DNA from: Bacteroidota bacterium
GTDB lineage: Bacteria; Bacteroidota; Bacteroidia; 2-12-FULL-35-15
NCBI GenBank assembly: GCA_947504725.1
Contig: CANNHN010000003.1
Coordinates: 338,945-402,944 of the forward strand
DNA length: 64,000 nucleotides
Reading direction: 5' to 3'
The notes under the pieces were generated by a model. The model saw nothing but the letters and a program-made list of their open reading frames with translations. It was not told the DNA's origin and made no database searches. The translations under genes and the position numbers were made by a program. Each line of letters begins with the position of its first letter. Position 1 is the first letter of the stretch. Below are positions 29,168-37,653 of this stretch, piece after piece.

Positions 29168-30301
29168 ATGAAATACACAGCGAAAACTCCAGCAATTTTA
29201 TTACTTGAAGATGGTAAAGTGTTCCACGGAAAAGCAGCCGGGAAAATTGGCATTGCTACTGGTGAAATATGCTTTAATACTGGAATGACTGGCTATCAAG
29301 AGATTTTTACTGATCCATCTTATTTCGGCCAGATTATCGTTACGACCAATGTTCATATTGGAAATTATGGTGTAAATGATGACGAAGTTGAATCTGATTC
29401 TATAAAAATTGCTGGATTGGTATGTAAGCAATTCAATGAATTTCATTCTAGAAAACGTTCAAATGGTTCGTTAAAGAACTATTTCGAAGATGGAGGGATA
29501 GTTTCCATATCTGATGTAGATACACGCGCTATCGTTCGTTATATTCGCGATAAAGGTGCTATGAATTGCATCATCTCTTCCGAAACTTTAGATATTGAAG
29601 TGTTGAAAGAAAAGCTTTCAAAAGTGCCTTCTATGGAAGGTTTGGAGCTTTCATCAAAAGTGAGCACAACAAAAGCCTATTTTGTAGGTGACCCCAATGC
29701 AGATTTTAAGGTTGCCGTTACAGATTTTGGTGTAAAGAAAAACATCCTTCGTTCATTAGTGGAGCGTGGTTGTTATTTGCAAATTTTTCCTATGAAAACT
29801 TCTTTCGAAGAAATGCAAAAATGGAACCCTGATGGTTATATGATATCAAATGGTCCTGGCGATCCTTCCGTAATGAAAGATGAAATGGCAACCGTTAAAA
29901 CCATTATTAATTCAGGTGTTCCAACATTTGGTATTTGCTTAGGACACCAGCTAATTGCTGAAGCATCCGGTATTTCAACCTTTAAGATGCATAAAGGACA
30001 TCGCGGAATCAACCATCCTGTTAAAAATCTAATCACTGGAAAAAGTGAAATCACTTCTCAAAACCACGGATTTGGAGTAAAAGCAGAAGATGTGGCGAAA
30101 GTGAAAAATATGGAAGTAACGCATATCAATTTAAATGATAATACAATTGAAGGATTGCGTTATACCGATAGAAATGTGTTTTCTGTTCAATACCATCCTG
30201 AGGCTTGTCCTGGCCCTTACGATTCTCGCTATTTATTTGATGATTTTATTACAATGATTTCATCTGTGAAGAAAAAAGAAAAGAAAGTTGTTACAGCATA
30301 A
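29168..30301 (+). CDS. carA: Carbamoyl-phosphate synthase, small (glutaminase) subunit
   Basis: A 377-residue CarA, which hydrolyses glutamine and passes ammonia to CarB for carbamoyl phosphate (pyrimidine and arginine synthesis). The N-terminal domain (GFNTGMTGYQEIFTDPSY type, here CFNTGMTGYQEIFTDPSY) and the class I amidotransferase domain with nucleophile Cys257 (GICLGHQL) and the His/Glu pair (QYHPEACPGP) are intact. carB is not in the window. It lies 48 bp after the superoperon terminator; no clear TAnnTTTG promoter is visible in that gap. Confidence 0.96.
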   Translation: MKYTAKTPAILLLEDGKVFHGKAAGKIGIATGEICFNTGMTGYQEIFTDPSYFGQIIVTTNVHIGNYGVNDDEVESDSIKIAGLVCKQFNEFHSRKRSNGSLKNYFEDGGIVSISDVDTRAIVRYIRDKGAMNCIISSETLDIEVLKEKLSKVPSMEGLELSSKVSTTKAYFVGDPNADFKVAVTDFGVKKNILRSLVERGCYLQIFPMKTSFEEMQKWNPDGYMISNGPGDPSVMKDEMATVKTIINSGVPTFGICLGHQLIAEASGISTFKMHKGHRGINHPVKNLITGKSEITSQNHGFGVKAEDVAKVKNMEVTHINLNDNTIEGLRYTDRNVFSVQYHPEACPGPYDSRYLFDDFITMISSVKKKEKKVVTA

Positions 30302-30302
30302 T

Positions 30303-30336
30303 AAAAAAATCCAAGAAATTATTCTTGGATTTTTTT
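30303..30336. terminator. Bidirectional terminator shared by carA and tRNA-Arg
   Basis: ATCCAAGAA atta TTCTTGGAT (30309-30330) with A7 before and T6 after, so it works for carA on the plus strand and for the convergent tRNA on the minus strand, whose 3' end is at 30338. Confidence 0.88.
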
Positions 30337-30337
30337 G

Positions 30338-30411
30338 TGACCTCGAAGGGAGTCGAACCCCCAACCTTCGGTACCGGAAACCGACACTCTATCCAGTTGA
30401 GCTACGAAGCC
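30338..30411 (-). tRNA. tRNA-Arg, anticodon CCG
   Basis: A 74-nt cloverleaf on the minus strand. Acceptor stem GGCTTCG/CGAGGTC, D arm with AGCTCAACTGGATAGAGT, anticodon stem TCGGT/ACCGA around the loop TTCCGGT (anticodon CCG, reads CGG), T arm GTTCGACTC. The discriminator base is A and CCA is not encoded. A -7 box TACCTTTG lies 10 bp upstream (30421-30428). Confidence 0.95.
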
Positions 30412-30420
30412 AAGTAGCAA

Positions 30421-30428
30421 CAAAGGTA
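30421..30428 (-). promoter_or_regulatory. -7 box of the tRNA-Arg gene
   Basis: On the minus strand this reads TACCTTTG, a perfect TAnnTTTG box, ending 10 bp before the tRNA 5' end. No good TTG is found at the -33 position. Confidence 0.6.
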
Positions 30429-30517
30429 TTAAGATTTTCCTTAATTTTTTATTATAAACGATACAATAAAATCACTACTTTTATGTTAATGTAATGCACT
30501 AATTGTGTTTATCAAGA

Positions 30518-32866
30518 ATGAGAAAAATAAGTCTACTATTACCTTTCCTCTTAATTATTAGTTTCCTTTCTGCACAACAAATTCCAATTGGCGGTTGGCA
30601 AGAGCATCTTTCCTATAAAAATGCGTTGTCTGTTGCTGAAGGCAATGGATTTGTGTATTGTTTAACAACAAGCGGAATTTTTAATTTTAAAAAGTCAGAT
30701 AATTCTATGACCCGTTTGTCTAAAGTCAACGGTCTTTCAGATATTGAAGGTGTAATGGTTAATTACAATCCATACAACAATAAATTTTTAATAGCTTATA
30801 AAAATTCAAATATTGATATTATTGAATCGAATCAAATTATTAATATTTCAGATATCAAAAGAAAACCAATTATTGGAAATAAAGCAATTAACAATATTCA
30901 TTATATAAATCAATTTGCTCATTTAGCTTGTGGATTCGGAATTGTTGTTTTAGATACAGAGAGAAATGAAGTGAAGGACACCTATTATATTGGTCCTGTA
31001 GGAGCTGCAATTAATGTTTTAGATATCACATCTGATGGAACTTATATTTACGCATCCACTGAAACTGGTATTTACAGAGCATTGTTGAGTGACCCTAATT
31101 TAGCAAATTATGCTTCGTGGACTATGATAAATAATGTGGCAACTGGATTGGATTTGCCGACTGGTATGTACAATTCTATTACTGCTTTTTATGGAAAGAT
31201 ATATACCAATTATTCAAAATATTTAATGTCAAATGTTTCAAATCAAGATACACTTTTTGTTTTTGATGGAACTTCATGGACAATTTTTATCCCCCCAGGT
31301 TTTCCGTCTTCTGGAAGTGGATATGTTACTCGTTCAATTAAAAATAATCAAAATCAACTTGTCTTAGTGTTAGATGGATCAATTCTTCTTTTTAATTCTT
31401 CAGTAGTTGGTTCAGGTTATTTTTCGGGGTACTTTGGAGATGTTACCCGTGCTAATGCTGCTGTGCTTGACGCAGCTGGTTCAATTTGGATAGCTGATTC
31501 AAAATATGGATTGGCCTCTTGGCGACCAAGTATTGGATATCAATACCGATATCCAAATGGACCTTCAACAGAAAGATCATTAAATATGGCTATTGCAAAA
31601 AATCAATTATTGATAGCTCCTGGTGGATATGCAAATTTCTTAGTTGATGGTATTTATCAATTTAAGGAGGAGGAATGGAATAATGTGAAAACAACATCTG
31701 CAGCAGTTTCTATGGATTCGATTTATGATATTATGAATGTAGTGATCGACCCCGATGATTCAAAAAAAGTATTTGCTGCAACTTGGGGACAAGGAGTTTT
31801 AGAATTATATGATGGAACACCTGTGAAATTACATAACTCAACTAATAGTTCTTTGCAAGGATTAGGGTTGCCAGGATATAATCCTGTTAATATCTATGGT
31901 ATGGCATTTGACGAGGGAGGAAGTTTGTGGGTAACCAATTCTGGTGTTGCTAATTCTGTATCGTATAAAAATACAAGTGGCACATGGAACGCACTTTATT
32001 TTCAACCCATTATTGGACTTGTAAATATGGAGCAAATTTTAATAGATAAGGAAGATCAGAAATGGATTGTGTTGTCAAATGGTGGCGGAGGAATATTAGT
32101 TTATCAAGGAAATACGACCGCTCCCCCAAGTGCTTCTAATTCGAAAAAATTAACTGTAACAGCTGGGAATGGTGGTTTGCCAAGTAACTTGGTTTATTGC
32201 TTAGCAAAAGATTTAGATGATGAAATATGGGTAGGAACGGATAAGGGAATCGCTGTTTTTTATTCCCCAGAAAATGTTTTCTCTGGTTCTAATTTCGATG
32301 CACAACAAATTTTAATAGAGCAGGATGGGAATGTGCAGATATTACTTGAAACTGAAAATGTTTTATCAATTGCTGTAGATGGTGCTAACCGCAAATGGAT
32401 TGGAACTTCCAATTCTGGTGCATATTTAATGTCTGCTGATGGAACGACTCAAATTCATCATTTCGATGAGTCCAATAGCCCACTTTTTAGTAATTCTGTA
32501 AAAAGTATTTCAATAAATAACGAAACTGGCGAAGTGTATTTTGGAACAACTAAAGGAATTATTTCTTTCAGAGGTACGTCAATTGAGGCATTTGAAGAAT
32601 TTACAGATGTATATGCTTTTCCAAACCCTGTTAAACACGATTATGATGGACCTATTGCAATAAAAGGTCTAATGAATAATTCAACATTAAAAATAACAGA
32701 TATAAGCGGGGCCCTCGTTTATGAAACAAAATCAGAAGGTGGTCAAGCCATTTGGTATGGTAAAAATTTCAAAGACGAACGTGTTAGTTCGGGTGTTTAT
32801 ATGGTTTTTTGTACCAGTGAAGATGGCCAGCAAAAAACCGTTACTAAAATACTGGTGATAAATTGA
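30518..32866 (+). CDS. porZ: PorZ-like T9SS attachment-complex protein (two beta-propellers plus sorting domain)
   Basis: A 782-residue protein from the ATG at 30518; a TTG 15 bases upstream is in frame but would only lengthen the signal peptide (MRKISLLLPFLLIISFLSAQ). The mature start IPIGGWQEHLSYKNALSVAE and the block MTRLSKVNGLSDIEGVMVNY match the N-terminal propeller of the PorZ family. Further propeller blades end in ANRKWIGTSNSGAYLMSA, and a C-terminal type A sorting-like domain follows (YAFPNPVKHDYDG, SSGVYMVF). Porphyromonas gingivalis PorZ has similar length and domains; there it delivers A-LPS in the PorU-V-Q-Z complex that cleaves and anchors T9SS cargo. The role here is inferred from family. 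recO follows after 33 bp. Confidence 0.78.
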   Translation: MRKISLLLPFLLIISFLSAQQIPIGGWQEHLSYKNALSVAEGNGFVYCLTTSGIFNFKKSDNSMTRLSKVNGLSDIEGVMVNYNPYNNKFLIAYKNSNIDIIESNQIINISDIKRKPIIGNKAINNIHYINQFAHLACGFGIVVLDTERNEVKDTYYIGPVGAAINVLDITSDGTYIYASTETGIYRALLSDPNLANYASWTMINNVATGLDLPTGMYNSITAFYGKIYTNYSKYLMSNVSNQDTLFVFDGTSWTIFIPPGFPSSGSGYVTRSIKNNQNQLVLVLDGSILLFNSSVVGSGYFSGYFGDVTRANAAVLDAAGSIWIADSKYGLASWRPSIGYQYRYPNGPSTERSLNMAIAKNQLLIAPGGYANFLVDGIYQFKEEEWNNVKTTSAAVSMDSIYDIMNVVIDPDDSKKVFAATWGQGVLELYDGTPVKLHNSTNSSLQGLGLPGYNPVNIYGMAFDEGGSLWVTNSGVANSVSYKNTSGTWNALYFQPIIGLVNMEQILIDKEDQKWIVLSNGGGGILVYQGNTTAPPSASNSKKLTVTAGNGGLPSNLVYCLAKDLDDEIWVGTDKGIAVFYSPENVFSGSNFDAQQILIEQDGNVQILLETENVLSIAVDGANRKWIGTSNSGAYLMSADGTTQIHHFDESNSPLFSNSVKSISINNETGEVYFGTTKGIISFRGTSIEAFEEFTDVYAFPNPVKHDYDGPIAIKGLMNNSTLKITDISGALVYETKSEGGQAIWYGKNFKDERVSSGVYMVFCTSEDGQQKTVTKILVIN

Positions 32867-32899
32867 TTTTAAATATCAGCTGAAAGTATTATAAATAAT

Positions 32900-33625
32900 A
32901 TGCTTCACAAAACAAGTGGTATAATACTTCAAACAATCAATTATTCTGACACCAGCTTAATCGCTAAAATTTATACCGAAATTTTTGGGTTGCAATCATA
33001 TATAATTTCGGGCGCGAGGAGTAAGAAGTCAAAAACAAAAGCAACTTTATTTCAGCCAATGACGCTTATAGAACTGGAAGTTTCCAATTCTCAAAAAGCC
33101 TCCTTGCAACGTATTTCAGAAATATCTATTCAGCACCCTTACACTGAAATTCCGTATAATATTATCAAAAGCTCCATAGCTCTTTTTTTAAATGAAGTTT
33201 TATTTCGTTCATTAAAAGAAGAACATCCAGATGAAGATTTGTTTTCATTCATTAAAAATTCAATGTTGATTTTAGATTTAAAAACAGAAAGCTGCTCCAA
33301 TTTTCATGTTTCTTTTTTAGTGCAGATTAGTAAGTTTTTTGGTTTTTTTCCTCAAGGAAATTTTTCTGAAAAAACTTCTTATTTTGATTTATGCAATGGA
33401 AGTTTTTGTCAAGGAATGCCTAGTCATAATAATTATTTGAATCCGGCCATTTCAAAGATTTTACAGGAGTTGATGAATTCTAATTTCGAAGCCATTCATG
33501 AAGTTAAAATTGATGGGAAAGAACGAAAAATACTGCTCAATTCTCTGGTTTTTTTCTTTCAGTTTCACATTCCATCTTTCGGGGAAATCAAGTCTCTGGC
33601 GGTTTTGGAGGAGGTGATAAGCTAA
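32900..33625 (+). CDS. recO: DNA repair protein RecO
   Basis: A 241-residue RecO, the mediator that loads RecA on SSB-coated gaps with RecR. The N-terminal OB domain starts MLHKTSGIILQTINYSDTSL and contains the family pattern YTEIFGLQSYIISGARSKKS; a helical domain follows. No zinc-finger Cys set is seen, as in most Bacteroidota RecO. It begins 33 bp after the PorZ-like gene, and could be cotranscribed with it. The GGAGG in its last codons (33607-33614) is not followed by a start codon at the right distance. Confidence 0.9.
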   Translation: MLHKTSGIILQTINYSDTSLIAKIYTEIFGLQSYIISGARSKKSKTKATLFQPMTLIELEVSNSQKASLQRISEISIQHPYTEIPYNIIKSSIALFLNEVLFRSLKEEHPDEDLFSFIKNSMLILDLKTESCSNFHVSFLVQISKFFGFFPQGNFSEKTSYFDLCNGSFCQGMPSHNNYLNPAISKILQELMNSNFEAIHEVKIDGKERKILLNSLVFFFQFHIPSFGEIKSLAVLEEVIS

Positions 33626-33626
33626 A

Positions 33627-33658
33627 TTTTGATTTTTCCGATAAATTTCGTACGTTTG
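33627..33658 (+). promoter_or_regulatory. Promoter of the first cupredoxin gene
   Basis: TTTTG at 33627-33631 and TACGTTTG at 33651-33658, 19 bp apart, a near-perfect Bacteroidota promoter. The start codon follows 28 bp after the -7 box. Confidence 0.78.
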
Positions 33659-33686
33659 ATATTATTAACCCTTAAAACCAAATCAT

Positions 33687-34304
33687 ATGAAAAAAATTTA
33701 CTCTTTAATTTTTGCTTCATCTTTAATATTGTTAAGCTTGAATTCAAAAGCTGCAACAATAACTGTTGGTGTTGGAGTTGACGCTACGTTCAGTCCAGCT
33801 AACCAATTCACTCCTGCTGCAGTTACTGCAGTTATTGGAGATGTTGTTCAATTTATTTTAGGAAATGGAATACACAACGTTACTAGTACTTCGGTACCGG
33901 GAGGCGCTGCTGCAATGAGTTCAGGTACAATGTCTACATTAGGGCAAATGTATACCTATAATGTAACAGTAGCTGGAACTTACTTGTACTCTTGTACTTT
34001 CCACCCAGGAATGAGCGGAACCATTAACGCAACTGCAGCTTCTGGGATTTCAACTCCTGCTGTTGATTTGTTAACTAGCGCTTATCCAAACCCTTTCAAG
34101 GATAAATTGACATTTAAATATAATGCAATTGAATCAATTGACTTAATTAACATTTTAGGTGAAAAGGTAAAGCACTATGAATTGCCTTCAAATGAAACAA
34201 AAACAGAAATCGATCTTTCAGATTTAAATTCTGGTGTTTATTTCATTCGTACTTACAACCAAGGTCAAGTTATTGAAACTAAGAAAATTGTAAAAACGAA
34301 GTAG
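33687..34304 (+). CDS. Secreted cupredoxin with T9SS type A sorting domain (copy 1)
   Basis: A 205-residue protein: signal peptide (MKKIYSLIFASSLILLSLNS), a plastocyanin-like domain at about 24-116 and a C-terminal sorting domain (YPNPFKDKLTFKY, SGVYFIRTYNQGQVIETKKI). All four type 1 copper ligands are visible: His63 (GIHNVTS), Cys103, His106 and Met109 (CTFHPGM). The expected role is electron transfer or copper binding outside the cell or on the surface after T9SS export. It has its own promoter and terminator, so it is a single-gene unit, and it is a tandem paralogue of the next gene. Confidence 0.88.
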   Translation: MKKIYSLIFASSLILLSLNSKAATITVGVGVDATFSPANQFTPAAVTAVIGDVVQFILGNGIHNVTSTSVPGGAAAMSSGTMSTLGQMYTYNVTVAGTYLYSCTFHPGMSGTINATAASGISTPAVDLLTSAYPNPFKDKLTFKYNAIESIDLINILGEKVKHYELPSNETKTEIDLSDLNSGVYFIRTYNQGQVIETKKIVKTK

Positions 34305-34323
34305 TTTTTTATAGTAGTTATTG

Positions 34324-34357
34324 AAAAACGCTCAGAGTTTAAACTCTGAGCGTTTTT
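34324..34357 (+). terminator. Terminator after cupredoxin copy 1
   Basis: ACGCTCAGAGTTT/AAACTCTGAGCGT, a perfect 13-bp arm pair (effective loop within the centre) flanked by A5 and T5. Confidence 0.9.
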
Positions 34358-34470
34358 GTTTTTGTTAAAATTAGAGCAAACAAGTAGTTTAATTCGAAAT
34401 AAGTCAATTTAAAAATATTGTCGGAAATTAGTTTGTGCCTTTTAAAGCCCATCTAATGAAAGATTTTCCA

Positions 34471-34478
34471 TACATTTG
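34471..34478 (+). promoter_or_regulatory. -7 box of the second cupredoxin gene
   Basis: TACATTTG matches TAnnTTTG, 29 bp before the start codon, the same distance as in copy 1. The -33 element is not clear. Confidence 0.6.
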
Positions 34479-34507
34479 GTAGATATAAACCTATAAAACC
34501 AAATCAA

Positions 34508-35119
34508 ATGAAAAAATTTTACTCTTTAATTTTTGCTTCAGCGATTACTTTGTTTTCTATTAATGCAAATGCAATTAATATTACTGTAATGGTTGGTCAG
34601 AATTCTAGCGGTGGTGCAGCTAATGCATTTAATCCAGCAACCTTTACTGCTAGTGTTGGCGATAACATTGTTTTTACTCTTTTTAGTGGAACGCATAATG
34701 TTACTTCAGTTTCACTACCAGTGGGTGCCGGACCTATTAGTTCTGGAACAATGACTAGTACTCCTTATATCTATAATGTTGGACAAGCTGGGACATACGG
34801 GTATGTGTGTACTTTCCATTCTTCTACTATGGCTGGTGGATTTAGTGCTACTACTGTAGGTATTGCTAATCCAACCGTTGATTTATTGACTTCTGTTTAT
34901 CCGAATCCTTTTGTTGAGAAATTTACTCTTAAATACAACGGTATAGAGTCAGTTGATTTTTATAACATCCTTGGTGATAAAGTAAGAACAATTGAATTGT
35001 CATCCGTAGAAAATAAAATTGAAATTGACCTTACTGATCTTGCAGCAGGTGTTTATTTTTTACGTTCTAAAAAAGATGGAATAATCGTTGAGACAAAGAA
35101 AATAGTTAAGTCTAAATAG
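34508..35119 (+). CDS. Secreted cupredoxin with T9SS type A sorting domain (copy 2)
   Basis: A 203-residue paralogue of the preceding gene with the same layout. Copper ligands are His63 (GTHNVTS), Cys101, His104 and Met108 (CTFHSSTM); the Cys-to-Met loop is one residue longer than in copy 1, which in this fold usually tunes the redox potential. DNA around the start (ACCAAATCAAATGAAAAA) and through the signal peptide is nearly identical to copy 1, pointing to tandem duplication. The sorting tail reads YPNPFVEKFTLKY and AAGVYFLRSKKDG. Confidence 0.88.
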   Translation: MKKFYSLIFASAITLFSINANAINITVMVGQNSSGGAANAFNPATFTASVGDNIVFTLFSGTHNVTSVSLPVGAGPISSGTMTSTPYIYNVGQAGTYGYVCTFHSSTMAGGFSATTVGIANPTVDLLTSVYPNPFVEKFTLKYNGIESVDFYNILGDKVRTIELSSVENKIEIDLTDLAAGVYFLRSKKDGIIVETKKIVKSK

Positions 35120-35139
35120 ATTTTGTAATTAAACATTAA

Positions 35140-35171
35140 AACGTCAAGAGTTCATCTCTTGACGTTTTTTT
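35140..35171 (+). terminator. Terminator after cupredoxin copy 2
   Basis: AACGTCAAGAG ttcat CTCTTGACGTT, an 11-bp perfect stem followed by a T tract. Confidence 0.9.
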
Positions 35172-35215
35172 ATTTATATTTATATCACACTAATCCTATC
35201 TTTAAAAAGCAATAA

Positions 35216-36223
35216 ATGTACAAAACACTTCAGCAGTTAGTAGAAATTGATTCTCCAACGGGATATACCGAAAAAGCTTGTAAATATATTTTTGATTTAT
35301 TAAAAAGTTATGGCTACAAGCCAGAATATACAAACAAAGGTGCTGTGAAATGCGCTTTAGGCAAAAATCCAACTTTGGCCATTGCAGCACATGTGGATAC
35401 ATTAGGCGCTATTGTTTCAGGAATTAAAAGTAACGGTACGCTTTCTTTTTCAACGTTAGGTGGACTGCAATTGGTAAGTGCAGAAGGGGAATATGTGAAA
35501 GTGATGACGATGAAAGGACAAGAATACACAGGAACATTGTTGCTTAATAATCCTTCTTCCCATGCTAATAACTTGCGAGAAGAAACGAAACGTAATTATG
35601 ATACCATGCATATTCGCTTGGATGAAGAAGTTTATTCTAAAAGTGATGTAGAGAAATTAAATATCAATACAGGCGATATAATCTGTTTTGAACCCCGTTA
35701 TCGAGAGTATAAAAATGGTTTTATAAAATCTCGGTTTATGGATAATAAAGCAGGATGTTATGCTTTATTCGAAATTGCTAGAAGATTAAAAGAAAAGAAA
35801 AAGGAAGTTCCTGTAGAATTGTTTTTTTCTAATTATGAAGAGGTTGGGCACGGTGGAACTGTTGGATATTCTGACACAATATCAGAATTGCTGGTGATTG
35901 ATATGGGTGTTTTAGGTGATGCATGTGAGGGAAATGAAGTTAGTTGTTCTATTTGTGTTAAAGATTCTTCTGGTCCGTATGATTATAATTTCCGAAAAAA
36001 ATTAGTTGACCTTTCGGTTAAAAATAAAATCCCATATAAGCTGGATGTCTATCCTCATTACGGTTCGGATGGTTCTGCTGCTTTAAGGGCAGGCAATGAT
36101 TTTCGGGTTGCATTAATTGGACCAGGAGTAGCAGCTAGTCATGGCGTTGAGCGCACACATAAAAAAGGGGTTGAAGCAACTATAGATCTTTGTTTGGCAT
36201 ATATAAAATATTCTTTTAAGTAA
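35216..36223 (+). CDS. M42-family metallopeptidase (aminopeptidase)
   Basis: A 335-residue cytosolic dinuclear metallopeptidase of the M42 (glutamyl aminopeptidase/endoglucanase-like) family. Motifs: AHVDTLGA (first metal His and Asp), the bridging Asp in RFMDNKAGCYALFE, NYEEVGHGG (catalytic Glu and metal Glu), DMGVLGD (Asp) and SHGVERTHKKG (last His). Length is typical for M42. It starts 45 bp after the upstream terminator and leads a three-gene run with a TonB C-terminal-domain protein and an outer-membrane protein. Confidence 0.88.
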   Translation: MYKTLQQLVEIDSPTGYTEKACKYIFDLLKSYGYKPEYTNKGAVKCALGKNPTLAIAAHVDTLGAIVSGIKSNGTLSFSTLGGLQLVSAEGEYVKVMTMKGQEYTGTLLLNNPSSHANNLREETKRNYDTMHIRLDEEVYSKSDVEKLNINTGDIICFEPRYREYKNGFIKSRFMDNKAGCYALFEIARRLKEKKKEVPVELFFSNYEEVGHGGTVGYSDTISELLVIDMGVLGDACEGNEVSCSICVKDSSGPYDYNFRKKLVDLSVKNKIPYKLDVYPHYGSDGSAALRAGNDFRVALIGPGVAASHGVERTHKKGVEATIDLCLAYIKYSFK

Positions 36224-36235
36224 TAAAATATAAAA

Positions 36236-36619
36236 ATGAAAAACCCAATTCTTATTCTCGTCTTAATTTTGTTTTTTGTAAATGGATTTGCGCAAGCTGA
36301 CAAACAAAATATAAAGGTGGTAACCAATACAGAACCTGCTTTTCCTAAAGGTGATAATGCTTTATTCACTTTTGTGTATATGAATTTAAAGTATTCTGAT
36401 GAATCTAAGAAAAAATATGTTGAAGGAGAAGTTACACTTAGTTTTGATGTAAAAGCAGATAGTTCTGTTACGAATACAGTGATAATAAGTGGCGTTGGTT
36501 ATGGCGTTGATGAAGAAGTGAAGCGGTTAATTCAAACCTTGAAATTTAGTCCAGGTTTTCAAAATGGAACTGCGATTAAAATGAATACAATGTACACCTT
36601 TCCAGTTAAAGCTCATTAA
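36236..36619 (+). CDS. Secreted TonB C-terminal-domain protein
   Basis: A 127-residue protein with a signal peptide (MKNPILILVLILFFVNGFAQ) and a TonB C-terminal-like domain: EPAFPKGDNALFTFVYMNLK, VEGEVTLSFDVKADSSVTNT, IQTLKFSPGFQNGTAIKMN. It lacks the membrane helix and Pro-rich spacer of true TonB, so it is unlikely to energise receptors by itself. Stand-alone secreted units of this kind are common in Bacteroidota. It is 12 bp after the M42 gene and 5 bp before the outer-membrane protein gene. Confidence 0.75.
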   Translation: MKNPILILVLILFFVNGFAQADKQNIKVVTNTEPAFPKGDNALFTFVYMNLKYSDESKKKYVEGEVTLSFDVKADSSVTNTVIISGVGYGVDEEVKRLIQTLKFSPGFQNGTAIKMNTMYTFPVKAH

Positions 36620-36624
36620 TTTTA

Positions 36625-37647
36625 ATGAGAACTCTTTATTCTATATTGTTTTTATTTATTTCGACAGCGTCTTTTGCAGATGGAAGATTTCGAAAAGGGG
36701 ACACAACTCATGTTTTCAATAAAATCGATACTAACTATATTGAAGATTATCATGATATGTTTACTCTTAGAACGATTGCTGTTACGCGGTTCAATAATTT
36801 TACGTTAACCGATAATATTTCAGGCGCCAAACTGCAATATGGAATAAACGATAATCTAAATATGGGTTTGGGTTTAAGTTTTAAATCAATTGGAATTGAG
36901 TATCAGCAAAAAATATATGGTAATTCCTATCAATTTGCTTTGGCAACTGGAGGGAATTCAAGACGCTTTATATACGATGTGTATTTTAGATATACAAGAG
37001 GATTTCGTTCTCGTGAAAGGTATTTGACAGGTGATACTTTGTTGGGTAAGCCAGTGTGGGATTATATATACAGACCTGACATTGAAAATTACAATGCGGG
37101 CTTTAATTTGATTTATGTATTTAATAATAAACAATTTTCTAGTGCTGCTCCATATAGTTTTACCCAACGTCAAAAAAAGAGTGCAGGCTCACTTTTGTTA
37201 GGTACATATGCATTGCTGTACGGACTTTCAGCTGATACGGTTTTAATTCCCGATTCTTTGACGAAATCATTTCAGCCCGAATTGCAATTTAATAATGCTT
37301 CTTCTTATACTTGGGGTGTTTCTTGCGGATATACATATACCTTAGTTATTGGAAAGTTTTGGTACGTTAACATAGCAACGATTCCTGGAATTTCATTTCA
37401 AAGTTTTTATTCTACTAATGCCTATGATAAATCATCATATCAAAATAATTCAATTGGATTGACTTTGCAATCAAGATTTTCTATAGGTTTTAATAATAAA
37501 TTAAATTATTTAGGCTTATGTTATTCTGCAAATAATTATTTGATTGATAATGATTCAAGGTCTTCTTTAAATTATAAATTCAGTTCCATCAGGATATATT
37601 ATGGTCATCGATTTGACATTAGAAAATTTCTAAAAAAGCATATGTAA
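36625..37647 (+). CDS. Probable outer-membrane beta-barrel protein, unknown function
   Basis: A 340-residue protein (DUF4421-like by general pattern, not certain): signal peptide (MRTLYSILFLFISTASFADG), then alternating aromatic beta strands such as YGINDNLNMGLGLSFKSIGI and LQSRFSIGFNNKLNYLGLCY, ending with a strand YYGHRFDIRK. The motif KIDTNYIEDYHDMFTLRTIA after the signal is typical of Bacteroidota barrels with a short N-terminal plug. The gene ends 6 bp from the convergent pbpC stop; no terminator fits in between. Confidence 0.65.
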   Translation: MRTLYSILFLFISTASFADGRFRKGDTTHVFNKIDTNYIEDYHDMFTLRTIAVTRFNNFTLTDNISGAKLQYGINDNLNMGLGLSFKSIGIEYQQKIYGNSYQFALATGGNSRRFIYDVYFRYTRGFRSRERYLTGDTLLGKPVWDYIYRPDIENYNAGFNLIYVFNNKQFSSAAPYSFTQRQKKSAGSLLLGTYALLYGLSADTVLIPDSLTKSFQPELQFNNASSYTWGVSCGYTYTLVIGKFWYVNIATIPGISFQSFYSTNAYDKSSYQNNSIGLTLQSRFSIGFNNKLNYLGLCYSANNYLIDNDSRSSLNYKFSSIRIYYGHRFDIRKFLKKHM

Positions 37648-37653
37648 GCTTTT

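Noticed and set aside
30288-30494. Plus-strand ORF of 68 codons across the tRNA region
   Set aside because: Its middle (SRTPNLRYRKPTLYPVELRS) is the translation of the antisense of tRNA-Arg, a well-known false ORF.
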